DNA of 64,000 nt from Actinomycetes bacterium (lineage in GTDB: Bacteria > Actinomycetota > Acidimicrobiia > Acidimicrobiales > Bog-793). The position numbers and the translations under genes were made by a program. Positions 20,906-29,453 of the stretch are shown piece by piece; the first letter of the stretch is position 1; each line of letters begins with the position of its first letter. The DNA lies in contig JAKABW010000007.1 of assembly GCA_021796535.1 (NCBI GenBank), positions 50,224 through 114,223 on the forward strand. The letters are read 5' to 3'. Below the pieces are notes generated by a model. The model worked only from the letters and a program-made list of their open reading frames with translations. It was not told the DNA's origin and ran no database searches.

Positions 20906-21523
20906 GTGGATCTGTTAAAATCTGTCAAAATTAATTCACGATTTTTGCCGGAAGACGGCCGAGAGTACGTTTTGCGCATAACAAAGATGCGCAAGACGCA
21001 TGTCAAGCAGGTTCTTTCGATCGAGCAGGAAGTATTTCCAAGACCTTGGTCGGCCGTTATCTATGCCGCCGAGCTTGCCCAACCGGACAAGCGCAGTTAT
21101 TATGTGGCCAAAATAGGCCGTTACGTGGTCGGCTACGGCGGGTATATGGTCGTACACGGGGAAGCCCATATTACGACTCTGGCGGTCGATCCCAAGTGGC
21201 AGAAAAATCATATCGGCATGTTGTTGCTGTTTCGTCTTATAAGCGATGCCGTAAAGATGTCTCTGGAGGCGGCCACCCTGGAAGTGAGAGCAAGCAATAT
21301 AGCCGCTCAAAGACTGTATTTTAAATTCGGTTTTGTGCCGGCCGGAATCAGAAAGAATTATTATGCCGAGGTAAACGAAGATGCGATAGTGATGTGGGCG
21401 GAAAACATGCGTTCGGCGGAGTACCGGGAAAGGCTGGAATTACTCGGCGTGTATCTGAAGGCAAAGCTTTTCTTCGAAGGCGATTTAGAGTATAAGGCCC
21501 GTTTTAGGGTCGAAGCAGAATAG
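20906..21523 (+). CDS. rimI: GNAT acetyltransferase, RimI-like
   Basis: ITTLAVDPKWQKNHIGMLLL, EVRASNIAAQRLYFKFGF; located between tsaB and tsaD. Confidence 0.88.
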   Translation: MDLLKSVKINSRFLPEDGREYVLRITKMRKTHVKQVLSIEQEVFPRPWSAVIYAAELAQPDKRSYYVAKIGRYVVGYGGYMVVHGEAHITTLAVDPKWQKNHIGMLLLFRLISDAVKMSLEAATLEVRASNIAAQRLYFKFGFVPAGIRKNYYAEVNEDAIVMWAENMRSAEYRERLELLGVYLKAKLFFEGDLEYKARFRVEAE

Positions 21524-21532
21524 CGTAAAAAC

Positions 21533-22564
21533 ATGACAACCGTTTATAGAGACGCCGCGAAGCCGTCTTTTCCTCTCGTATTGGGAATCGAGACTTCCTG
21601 TGACGAAACAGCCGCCGCCGTCGTAAAAGACGGCCGGAAAATGATCTCCTCGGTGGTATCCAGTCAGATTAGATTGCACGAAGACTTTGGGGGAGTGGTT
21701 CCTGAAATTGCTTCCCGTTCTCATCTGGAGTCGGTGATCTATGTCGTAAAAAAAGCGCTTTCTGATGCCGGCCTCACGGATACCGGCGAAGGAATCGACG
21801 CCGTGGCCGTGACAAACGGCCCCGGTCTCATCGGGGCGCTGCTCGTGGGATTGTCGACGGCAAAAGCGCTCGCCATGGCCTGGAACAAACCTTTTATTGC
21901 CGTAAACCACCTGGAAGGTCACCTGTACGCGGCGTTGTTGGAGAATGAGGATTTTGCCATGCCGGCAGTCGTGGAACTTGTTTCCGGAGGCCATACTCTG
22001 CTTATTTTTATGGAAACTCTCGGCAGCTATAAAATTATCGGTTCCACCGTGGACGACGCTGCCGGCGAGGCCTTTGATAAGGTGTCGAGATTTTTGGGTC
22101 TCGGCTATCCCGGCGGTCCGGCCATCGAGAGGATCGCCGTCGGCGGTGACGGCTCTGCCGTGAAATTCCCCCAACCCATGCTGAATCAGGGTTTGAATTT
22201 ATCTTTCAGCGGTTTGAAAACGGCGGTGGTGAACTTTTACAAGCAAAACCCGGAATTTCCGATTCCAGACATAGCGGCCTCTTTTCAGAGCTGCGCGGTG
22301 AATGTGCTGACGGCCAAAGCTGTGGCGGCCGTCACGGAGACGGGAGCAAGAAGTCTCTGTTTGGCGGGCGGCGTGGCGGCCAATTCGCTCTTGAGGGCGG
22401 AAATAAAAGCGGCGGCGGATGCCATCGGGGTTGCCTGCTATCTGCCGTCCAAGTCCATGTGCACCGACAATGCGGCGATGATAGCGGCCGCCGGTTACCA
22501 CAGGCTGCAAGCCGGAGAGAAGTCCTCTCTCGATACCGGAGCCGTCGCCAACCTCAGACTGTAA
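21533..22564 (+). CDS. tsaD: tRNA N6-adenosine threonylcarbamoyltransferase TsaD
   Basis: LGIETSCDETAAAVV, HLEGHLYA, ELVSGGHT, LAGGVAANSLLR. Confidence 0.97.
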   Translation: MTTVYRDAAKPSFPLVLGIETSCDETAAAVVKDGRKMISSVVSSQIRLHEDFGGVVPEIASRSHLESVIYVVKKALSDAGLTDTGEGIDAVAVTNGPGLIGALLVGLSTAKALAMAWNKPFIAVNHLEGHLYAALLENEDFAMPAVVELVSGGHTLLIFMETLGSYKIIGSTVDDAAGEAFDKVSRFLGLGYPGGPAIERIAVGGDGSAVKFPQPMLNQGLNLSFSGLKTAVVNFYKQNPEFPIPDIAASFQSCAVNVLTAKAVAAVTETGARSLCLAGGVAANSLLRAEIKAAADAIGVACYLPSKSMCTDNAAMIAAAGYHRLQAGEKSSLDTGAVANLRL

Positions 22565-22606
22565 TTTTCCGGGCTTGCTTCGGGAACCTCCGGCGCGGTC
22601 AAAACC

Positions 22607-22628
22607 CGGGCGGATCGCCCGCCTTTTT
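22607..22628 (+). terminator. Intrinsic terminator after tsaD
   Basis: CGGGCG-gat-CGCCCG stem followed by ccTTTTTg. Confidence 0.7.
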
Positions 22629-22665
22629 GCTTTGATCGTTTATTTTCAGAGCTGCTTCTTCACGC

Positions 22666-22741
22666 TTTCCCCAAACCTGAATTATCTTATCAGGTAAACC
22701 TGATAAGATAATTCAGGTAAACCTGATAAGATTTGGGGAAA
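22666..22741. promoter_or_regulatory. Compound palindromic operator-like element upstream of the Nramp gene
   Basis: 22675-22718 is a perfect palindrome ACCTGAATTATCTTATCAGGT-AA-ACCTGATAAGATAATTCAGGT, followed by another AGGTAAACCTGATAAG copy; outer arms tttccccaaa (22666-22675) and tttggggaaa (22732-22741) are also complementary. Confidence 0.8.
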
Positions 22742-22744
22742 AGA

Positions 22745-24046
22745 ATGGCTGCGGAGGTGAATATCAGCGACAGAGAGGGCGGGACCCTGCGGACCGACCG
22801 GGCTGATTCCGAGGCTGCGAAAAGGCACCGGGTGACAAAGCTGATGTTTTTTGCCGTTTGGGGGCCGGGGCTGATCGTCATGTTGGCGGATACGGATATA
22901 GGCAGTCTGGTGACGGCGGCCCAATCCGGGGCCAAACTCGGTTATAAAATGATTCTTCCCAACCTTATTTTAATTCCGGTTCTCTATGTGGTCCAAGAGA
23001 TGACGGCCAGGCTGGGCATTCTGACCGGCAAAGGCCACGGGGCTTTGATACGCGAACACTTCGGAAAAAAATGGGGTCTGCTTTCGGCGGTGACTCTGTT
23101 TGCCTCTTCCATCGGGGCCCTGTTGACCGAGTTTGCCGGGGTTGCCGGGGTGGGCGAACTTTTCGGGTTGCCCCCGGGACTGACCGTCCCGGTGGCCGCG
23201 GCTTTTTTGATAGGCGTGGCTTTTACGGGCAGCTATCGACGGGTGGAAAGAATCGGCGTAGCACTGGGTCTGGCGGAATTGGTTTTCATTCCGGCTGTTT
23301 TTCTCGCCCACCCGAACGTTCATCGGGTTTTGACGTCGTTTGGGCAAGTGCCGTTGCACGACCATTCTTACACCGTACTTCTGGCGGCCAATGTCGGAGC
23401 GGTGATCATGCCGTGGATGGTGTTTTATCAACAGGGGGCCGTCATCGATAAAAAATTGACCCCGTCAAATCTACGGAGCGAAAAACGGGACACGCTTTTC
23501 GGGTCCTTTTTGACGCAGCTGATAGCCGTGGGGGTGGTTATTGTTTTTGCGGCCACCGTTTGGGCGCATCACAGCGGCGGGGCTTCTCTTTCTACGGTCG
23601 AAAGCATGGCGAGAGGCTTGCAGCCTTATCTGGGGAATATGGCGGCAAAAGTCATCATTGCCGCGGCCCTTACGGGTGCCGCCCTGGTGGCCGCACTCGT
23701 GGCTTCTTTGGCCGGCACTTGGGGACTGTCCGAGGTTTTGGGTTGGCGTCACAGTCTGAACGAAAAACTCTCGCACAAGAACGCCAAGTTCTACGCGGCA
23801 TATGCCATGGTACACGTGATAGGCGCACTTATCGTATTGGCGAACGTGGATTTGGTGAACTTGGTGATAGACGTGGAAGTAATGAACGCTTTACTGCTGC
23901 CCGTCGTGGTGGGTTTTTTGTTGGTTCTGGAAGCCAAGGTGCTTCCCAGACCTTACCGCATAAGAGGGGCGTACCGTTTTTTTGCCACGCTCTTGTGTCT
24001 GGCTGTGATGGGTTTTGCCCTTTACACCATTCCCGTCGTGCTCTGA
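22745..24046 (+). CDS. Nramp-like (SLC11-related) divalent metal transporter, divergent
   Basis: GPGLIVMLADTDIGSLVTAAQSGAKLGYK (TM1), NVGAVIMPWMVFYQQGAV (TM6); ATG at 22745 with upstream GGGGAAA (ORF-track TTG at 22733 is an alternative). Confidence 0.8.
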   Translation: MAAEVNISDREGGTLRTDRADSEAAKRHRVTKLMFFAVWGPGLIVMLADTDIGSLVTAAQSGAKLGYKMILPNLILIPVLYVVQEMTARLGILTGKGHGALIREHFGKKWGLLSAVTLFASSIGALLTEFAGVAGVGELFGLPPGLTVPVAAAFLIGVAFTGSYRRVERIGVALGLAELVFIPAVFLAHPNVHRVLTSFGQVPLHDHSYTVLLAANVGAVIMPWMVFYQQGAVIDKKLTPSNLRSEKRDTLFGSFLTQLIAVGVVIVFAATVWAHHSGGASLSTVESMARGLQPYLGNMAAKVIIAAALTGAALVAALVASLAGTWGLSEVLGWRHSLNEKLSHKNAKFYAAYAMVHVIGALIVLANVDLVNLVIDVEVMNALLLPVVVGFLLVLEAKVLPRPYRIRGAYRFFATLLCLAVMGFALYTIPVVL

Positions 24047-24055
24047 GGCCAAAGA

Positions 24056-25342
24056 CTAACCGGAGACTGATTCGGTGAGTTTTTCGGCCGTTTTGACGAT
24101 TGTCTCGGCGATGCCGATATCGTCGTCGGTCATCAGATTGGCCATTATTTTAAGTAGGACAGACATGACGGTCTTGGAGTTCATGCCGGTCGATACGAGC
24201 ACGCGAAGCAGATTGGGCTTGCCCATCAGCTGCAAAAACAAACGGGCAACTTTATAGTAGCTGCCATAATGGATATCCAGGAGTTCCCGGTATTCGGCGA
24301 GTGCCTCCGGCTTTTCGTAGCGCACGGCTTTGCTGAGCACGGAAGCCGCCAGCCGGCCCGATTCGTAAGCGTAAGATATTCCTTCGCCGTTGAAAGGATT
24401 GATGAGACCTGCCGCGTCCCCGGCCACCAGGTACCTGTGTCCGGTAAGGGGGGCATTGGACATACCCATGGGCAATTTGCCGCCGGTCGGCTCCGAAAGG
24501 CGGTTCTTTTCGCACAGGCCCCACGAATCCGGAGTCTGGCTCACAAAAGTCTCCAAGAGGTGGGTTGTGTTTACTTCTTTCCATTTGGCCATGGTGGATA
24601 CCAGGCCTATCCCGACGTTGACTCTGCCGTCTCCGAGAGGGAAAATCCATCCGTAGCCGGGGAGAAGGGTTCCGTCCGGGGAGTAGATATCCAGTTGCGA
24701 CTCAATGTAGGGATCGTGGCTCCTGACAGAAGTGTAATAGCCGCGGATGGCCAGAGCAAACGGCAGCTTTCTGTCGCGGGTGACGCCGAGAGAGCGGCCC
24801 AGACGGGAATTGGCCCCGTCAGCAATCAGCAAGTACTTGGCTCTGAGAGTGAAGGAGGTTTCACTCAGCTTGTCCCTGAGGTCTGCCCGCACGCCGTCAT
24901 TGTCGGTTTTTACGCCGATGGCTTCGCAACCCTGCCTGATTTCGGCCCCTGCCGCTTTGGCGTTTTCCAGAACCAGGGCGTCCAGGTCGTAACGGGTTAC
25001 CACGTATCCGTATTCCGGCAAGCCGGGAACTTTTGGCCAATCCAGGGTCAGCTCTTTGCCGAAGGCCCGTGTGCGCAAGCCGAAGTATTTATGAAAAGAG
25101 GAAAGTGAGTCTTTGATCCCCATGTCCTCAAGTTGGCGGATAGCGCGCGGCGTGAGTCCGTCTCCGCACGTTTTCTCCCTGGGAAAGACTTTTTTCTCCG
25201 CCAACACCACTTTGTAGCCGTTGGAGGCCAACCAGAAGGCGGCCGAAGAGCCGGCCGGACCTCCCCCCACAATCAATACGTCGCAATCCTGTTTGTCTGG
25301 GAGTTCCGGCGGGAGCAAGGTTTTTCCTGTGTCAGTTTCCAC
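24056..25342 (-). CDS. Geranylgeranyl reductase-family FAD-dependent oxidoreductase (menaquinone reductase-like)
   Basis: DVLIVGGGPAGSSAAFWLA, KTCGDGLTPRAI, GDAAGLINPFNGEGI; GTG start at 25342 preferred over upstream 25402. Confidence 0.88.
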   Translation of the reverse strand: METDTGKTLLPPELPDKQDCDVLIVGGGPAGSSAAFWLASNGYKVVLAEKKVFPREKTCGDGLTPRAIRQLEDMGIKDSLSSFHKYFGLRTRAFGKELTLDWPKVPGLPEYGYVVTRYDLDALVLENAKAAGAEIRQGCEAIGVKTDNDGVRADLRDKLSETSFTLRAKYLLIADGANSRLGRSLGVTRDRKLPFALAIRGYYTSVRSHDPYIESQLDIYSPDGTLLPGYGWIFPLGDGRVNVGIGLVSTMAKWKEVNTTHLLETFVSQTPDSWGLCEKNRLSEPTGGKLPMGMSNAPLTGHRYLVAGDAAGLINPFNGEGISYAYESGRLAASVLSKAVRYEKPEALAEYRELLDIHYGSYYKVARLFLQLMGKPNLLRVLVSTGMNSKTVMSVLLKIMANLMTDDDIGIAETIVKTAEKLTESVSG

Positions 25343-25518
25343 AGCAAAGATTCTACATTTTCTGAAGCCGCAATTGCGGTGTTTCGCCCGACAGACATTC
25401 ATCGCGACCCTGTTTTGCTTACCCTGCCGGGTTTTGCCCGCAATTTATGTGGTTTATTCCAAATAATGCAGCTTTAAATTTAGTATACCCTTTCAATCCG
25501 TGCTAAAAATTAATAGCG

Positions 25519-25977
25519 ATGGGAAGTCTTGACAGTTACTTACCGATATTTTTGTTGGGCGTGTTGGCCGTGGCCTTCGCGGGTCTTTCCTTGCTTGCAT
25601 CCAAGCTGCTGGCCCCGAAGCGTCCCACCGTTGCCAAAGAAGAGCCGTACGAGTGCGGAATAGTGCCGACGTATGAACCGCCGCGGCGCTTTCCGGTACG
25701 CTTCTACTTGGTGGCTATGATATTTGTCATTTTCGACGTGGAAGTCATATTTCTTTTCCCTTTCGCAGTCATATACAACCAACTGGGAAGATTTGGCCTG
25801 GTTGAGATAATAGTTTTTGCGGCAGCAGTGTTTTTCTCCTTTATATATCTGATTGCCAACGGTGCCCTCGATTGGGGTCCGGTGAAGGCAATGAGACCGA
25901 ATATAGGGGGCGGCGCTCTGCGGACGACGAGCGGAACCGTTAAGCGTTACGGTTCCAACGACGATAAAGCCGCCTAA
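25519..25977 (+). CDS. nuoA: NADH-quinone oxidoreductase subunit A
   Basis: PYECGI, RFYLVAMIFVIFDVEVIFLFPFAV. Confidence 0.95.
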   Translation: MGSLDSYLPIFLLGVLAVAFAGLSLLASKLLAPKRPTVAKEEPYECGIVPTYEPPRRFPVRFYLVAMIFVIFDVEVIFLFPFAVIYNQLGRFGLVEIIVFAAAVFFSFIYLIANGALDWGPVKAMRPNIGGGALRTTSGTVKRYGSNDDKAA

Positions 25978-25998
25978 TACTTATCGTCGCCGTTTGCG

Positions 25999-26021
25999 GG
26001 ATAAGCTCATTTGGCTTATCC
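25999..26021. repeat. Hairpin GGATAAGC-tcatttg-GCTTATCC between nuoA and nuoB
   Basis: 8-bp perfect inverted repeat read directly. Confidence 0.6.
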
Positions 26022-26109
26022 TTGTGAATGAATTTGCTAAGTTTGTATCGGGTAGTTGTAGCTCTCGGAAAAACGGATGGGAGCTATCAAAGTTTGAAGG
26101 AGGTTCCGG

Positions 26110-26694
26110 GTGTCTTCTTGGAAAGGTTTAGAGTCACTTAGTCATAATTTCCTTACCGGCAACCTTGAGGGTCTGGTCAAGTGGTCGCGAAAGTCGAGTA
26201 TGTGGCCGGCCACATTCGGTTTGGCGTGCTGCGCCATCGAGATGATGGCGGCGGGAGCGGCGGACTTTGACTTGGCCAGATTCGGCATGGAGGTTTTTCG
26301 TCCTTCGCCGCGCCAATCCGATCTCATGATCGTCGCCGGCAGGGTTTCGCAAAAAATGGCTCCGGTCCTCCGTCAAGTTTACGATCAGATGATGGAACCG
26401 AAGTGGGTAATTTCCATGGGCGTGTGCGCATCCACCGGCGGTATGTTCAACAACTACGCCATTGTGCAAGGGGTGGATGAAATAGTTCCCGTGGACGTGT
26501 ATGCTCCCGGCTGCCCGCCGGCTCCGGAAACGCTGATCCATGCCATTCTTACTTTGCACGAAAAAGTGATGACGGGGGAAATAATGAGGCGAAGAAAGAC
26601 AACGGGAAGCGGAGCCGAAATAGATTTGGCCGAAGAAGCCCCGGGCTGGTTGCGTCCCCCCGTTACTCCCGTCAGAATCGGGACTCCGAAATAG
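26110..26694 (+). CDS. nuoB: NADH-quinone oxidoreductase subunit B
   Basis: [37 protein letters not shown]. Confidence 0.97.
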   Translation: MSSWKGLESLSHNFLTGNLEGLVKWSRKSSMWPATFGLACCAIEMMAAGAADFDLARFGMEVFRPSPRQSDLMIVAGRVSQKMAPVLRQVYDQMMEPKWVISMGVCASTGGMFNNYAIVQGVDEIVPVDVYAPGCPPAPETLIHAILTLHEKVMTGEIMRRRKTTGSGAEIDLAEEAPGWLRPPVTPVRIGTPK

Positions 26695-27230
26695 TGGCTG
26701 ACGATCGATTGGATGATATGTCGGAAAATACAGAAATTCGGGACGGCCTGTCGGCTTCGGTCGGCATCGGGGGTTTGGTCTCTGTCTTTGACAAAGTGAC
26801 TACTTTTTTTCCGGAGCGGGAAAATTATCACGGCCTGGCGGTAAGGCTGAAAGAGCTGTCTTTTGTGACTTGTTCCGATCTGTGTGCGGTTGATTATCTG
26901 GAACACCGGGACAGGCCGCTGCCTTCCGGGGTGACTCCGGAGCGTTTTGAAGTGGTGGTCAATCTGCTGTCGCTTTCTCTGCACCGCCGCGTCAAGATCC
27001 GCGTGCAGGTTCCGGAAGAAAACCCGCATTTGGAAACGCTGTTTTATGTTTATCCCGGGGCGGAGAACATGGAAAGAGAAGTCTATGACCTGATGGGGAT
27101 AGTCTTTGACAACCACCCCGATATGACGAGAATTCTCATGCCCCAGGGTTGGGAAGGACACCCCCTCCGTAAGGATTATGCCGTGGGAAGGGTCCCGGTA
27201 CAATTTAAAGAAGCTCCCGGTCCGAGATAG
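26694..27230 (+). CDS. nuoC: NADH-quinone oxidoreductase subunit C
   Basis: ENMEREVYDLMGIVFDNHPDMTRILMPQGWEGHPLRKDY. Confidence 0.96.
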   Translation: MADDRLDDMSENTEIRDGLSASVGIGGLVSVFDKVTTFFPERENYHGLAVRLKELSFVTCSDLCAVDYLEHRDRPLPSGVTPERFEVVVNLLSLSLHRRVKIRVQVPEENPHLETLFYVYPGAENMEREVYDLMGIVFDNHPDMTRILMPQGWEGHPLRKDYAVGRVPVQFKEAPGPR

Positions 27231-27290
27231 AAAACGAGTCTGAATAGGCTGCGAAGTACATGTCAAAGTATCATGAAGGAGAAAAAATAA

Positions 27291-28787
27291 TTGTCTAAAG
27301 ACGATTACAGCGATTCGTCCGAAAACGATCCGTTCGGATTCGACGCCGGCGAAGACGGCGGGCAGAATCTTGCCGATCCGGAAGACAGGGCCGCAGACTG
27401 CCAAACGGAGGATCAGCCGGAGGACGGATCCGATGCCGACGGGGATTTTTTCTACGGGGAAATCGACATCGAAATGGGCACTTACGAAGGACGACAACAA
27501 TTGGCCTCCGTCGCCGACACTTCGCCCGTAGAGTTGCTTATCGAACAGGGCGCCGTGTTGCGCCTGCCCGAATCCGATTCCGTCGTACTGGATCCTGACG
27601 AATCCGAAGCCAGTTTTGGCGGGGACGAAACCATGATCATCAATTTGGGCCCGCAACACCCGTCCACGCACGGAGTGCTGAGGGTCATGCTGGAATTGGA
27701 AGGCGAGACCGTTATCAGGTCAAAACCGGTCATAGGCTACCTGCATACCGGTATGGAAAAAACGGCGGAAGAGCTTACCTACGTCCAGGGCGCGACAAAT
27801 GTGACAAGAATGGACTACCTCTCTCCTTTAAACAACGAACTCGTCTGGTCGCTGGCGGTGGAAAGCCTTTTGGACGTTGCCATACCGCCCAGGGCCACCT
27901 GGATCAGGATGCTGATGTCGGAGATGAACAGAATTTCTTCTCACGTGATGTGGGCGGCCACCAACGGTATGGACTTGGCCTCCACCACAATGATGATTTT
28001 TGGCTTCAGGGAACGGGAAATGGTTCTTTCCTTTTTCGAAAAGACCACCGGGCTCAGAATGAATCACAATTACATACGTCCCGGCGGCGTGGCGGCTGAC
28101 CTGCCAGACGGTTGGGAAGACGATATTTCCGTCATCATAGACACCATTGCCTCCAGGATGAACGATTACGACGAACTCCTCACGGGGCAGCCCATTTTTA
28201 GACAGAGGACCGAAGGGGTGGGCGTGATCAGCGCCGAGTTGGCTCTGGCGCTTTCGGCCACCGGGCCAGTACTGAGAGCCGCCGGGGTCCCCTGGGACCT
28301 GAGGCGGGACATGCCTTACTTGGCCTACGAAGAGGTGGATTTTGATGTCGTGGTGGGAACAATCGGGGACACCTTTGACCGGTATGCCGTCAGACTCAAC
28401 GAGATCAGGGAGTCTATAAAAATCGTAAGGCAAATTTTGGAAAAAATGCCGGCGGGAGATTACAGGGTGCAGGATCCGAAAGTCACCCCTCCCCCGAGGC
28501 GCCGTATCGACGAGTCGATGGAAGCGCTCATTCACCACTTTAAGATTTTTACCAGAGGATTTGAGCCAAAAATAGGCGAAAGCTATGTGGCCGTTGAGTC
28601 TCCGCGCGGAGAGCTCGGGTGTTACCTGGTATCGGACGGCTCCAACAAACCTTATCGCATGCATATACGCGGACCCAGTTTCGTCAACTTACAGAGTGTG
28701 CCGGCTCTGCTCAGGGGAAGTTTGCTGGCTGATACGATAGCAATTTTGTCTTCGGTAGACCCGGTTTTGGGAGAAGTCGACAGGTGA
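27291..28787 (+). CDS. nuoD: NADH-quinone oxidoreductase subunit D with acidic N-terminal extension
   Basis: NLGPQHPSTHGVLR, GYLHTGMEKTAE; TTG start preceded by aaggag (~9 nt spacing); about 110 acidic residues before the conserved core. Confidence 0.95.
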   Translation: MSKDDYSDSSENDPFGFDAGEDGGQNLADPEDRAADCQTEDQPEDGSDADGDFFYGEIDIEMGTYEGRQQLASVADTSPVELLIEQGAVLRLPESDSVVLDPDESEASFGGDETMIINLGPQHPSTHGVLRVMLELEGETVIRSKPVIGYLHTGMEKTAEELTYVQGATNVTRMDYLSPLNNELVWSLAVESLLDVAIPPRATWIRMLMSEMNRISSHVMWAATNGMDLASTTMMIFGFREREMVLSFFEKTTGLRMNHNYIRPGGVAADLPDGWEDDISVIIDTIASRMNDYDELLTGQPIFRQRTEGVGVISAELALALSATGPVLRAAGVPWDLRRDMPYLAYEEVDFDVVVGTIGDTFDRYAVRLNEIRESIKIVRQILEKMPAGDYRVQDPKVTPPPRRRIDESMEALIHHFKIFTRGFEPKIGESYVAVESPRGELGCYLVSDGSNKPYRMHIRGPSFVNLQSVPALLRGSLLADTIAILSSVDPVLGEVDR

Positions 28788-29452
28788 GTAAAAATTCAAT
28801 GAAGCACAACAGCGATTATATCGATAAAGTCCTGGAGAGAAACGCTCCCAGCGCCGGAGGAGGATTTTCCGAGGAAGGTCTGAAAAGGGCTGAGGCGCTT
28901 ATTGCTCTCTATCCGAAGAAAAGATCGGCCCTCATTCCGCTCTGCCATTTGGCGCAAGGCGAACACGGTTGGATTACCGAGGAATGCATAGAGGAAATAG
29001 CCGGCCTGCTCGGTGTATCTCCGGCGGAAGTAAGCGGAACGGCCAGTTTTTATGACATGCTCCACTTGGAGCCGGTCGGACAGTATGTAATTTCGGTATG
29101 CACAAACATTGCCTGCATGCTGGCCGGGGCCTACGAGCTTTTGGAAGCCGCGGAAGAAAAACTCGGCATAGCCGCGGGACAGACCGACACCGACATGCGC
29201 TTCACATTGGAAGAAGCAGAATGTCTCGGAGCGTGCGATACCGCTCCCTGTCTGCAAGTCAACTCCAGATTTTTCGGACCGATGAATTCGGCCTCCTTTG
29301 ACAAGCTCATAACAGATTTGGCTTCCGGTGCCCTTGCCGGCGTCGTGCCTCCTCACGGGGTGCTTTCCAGGGTCGAAAGGGTGTTTGCCCTGACGGCAAA
29401 AGATACCGATGATGCCGGCGCAATTGACTCCAAAGAGGCGGGACAAAAATAA
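28784..29452 (+). CDS. nuoE: NADH-quinone oxidoreductase subunit E
   Basis: SVCTNIACMLAGAYELL...EAECLGACDTAPCLQVN (2Fe-2S ligands). Confidence 0.95.
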   Translation: MSKNSMKHNSDYIDKVLERNAPSAGGGFSEEGLKRAEALIALYPKKRSALIPLCHLAQGEHGWITEECIEEIAGLLGVSPAEVSGTASFYDMLHLEPVGQYVISVCTNIACMLAGAYELLEAAEEKLGIAAGQTDTDMRFTLEEAECLGACDTAPCLQVNSRFFGPMNSASFDKLITDLASGALAGVVPPHGVLSRVERVFALTAKDTDDAGAIDSKEAGQK

Positions 29453-29453
29453 T

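Noticed and set aside
26454-27671. 405-aa minus-strand ORF
   Set aside because: Antisense to the well-supported nuoB-nuoC-nuoD genes; no domain recognisable.
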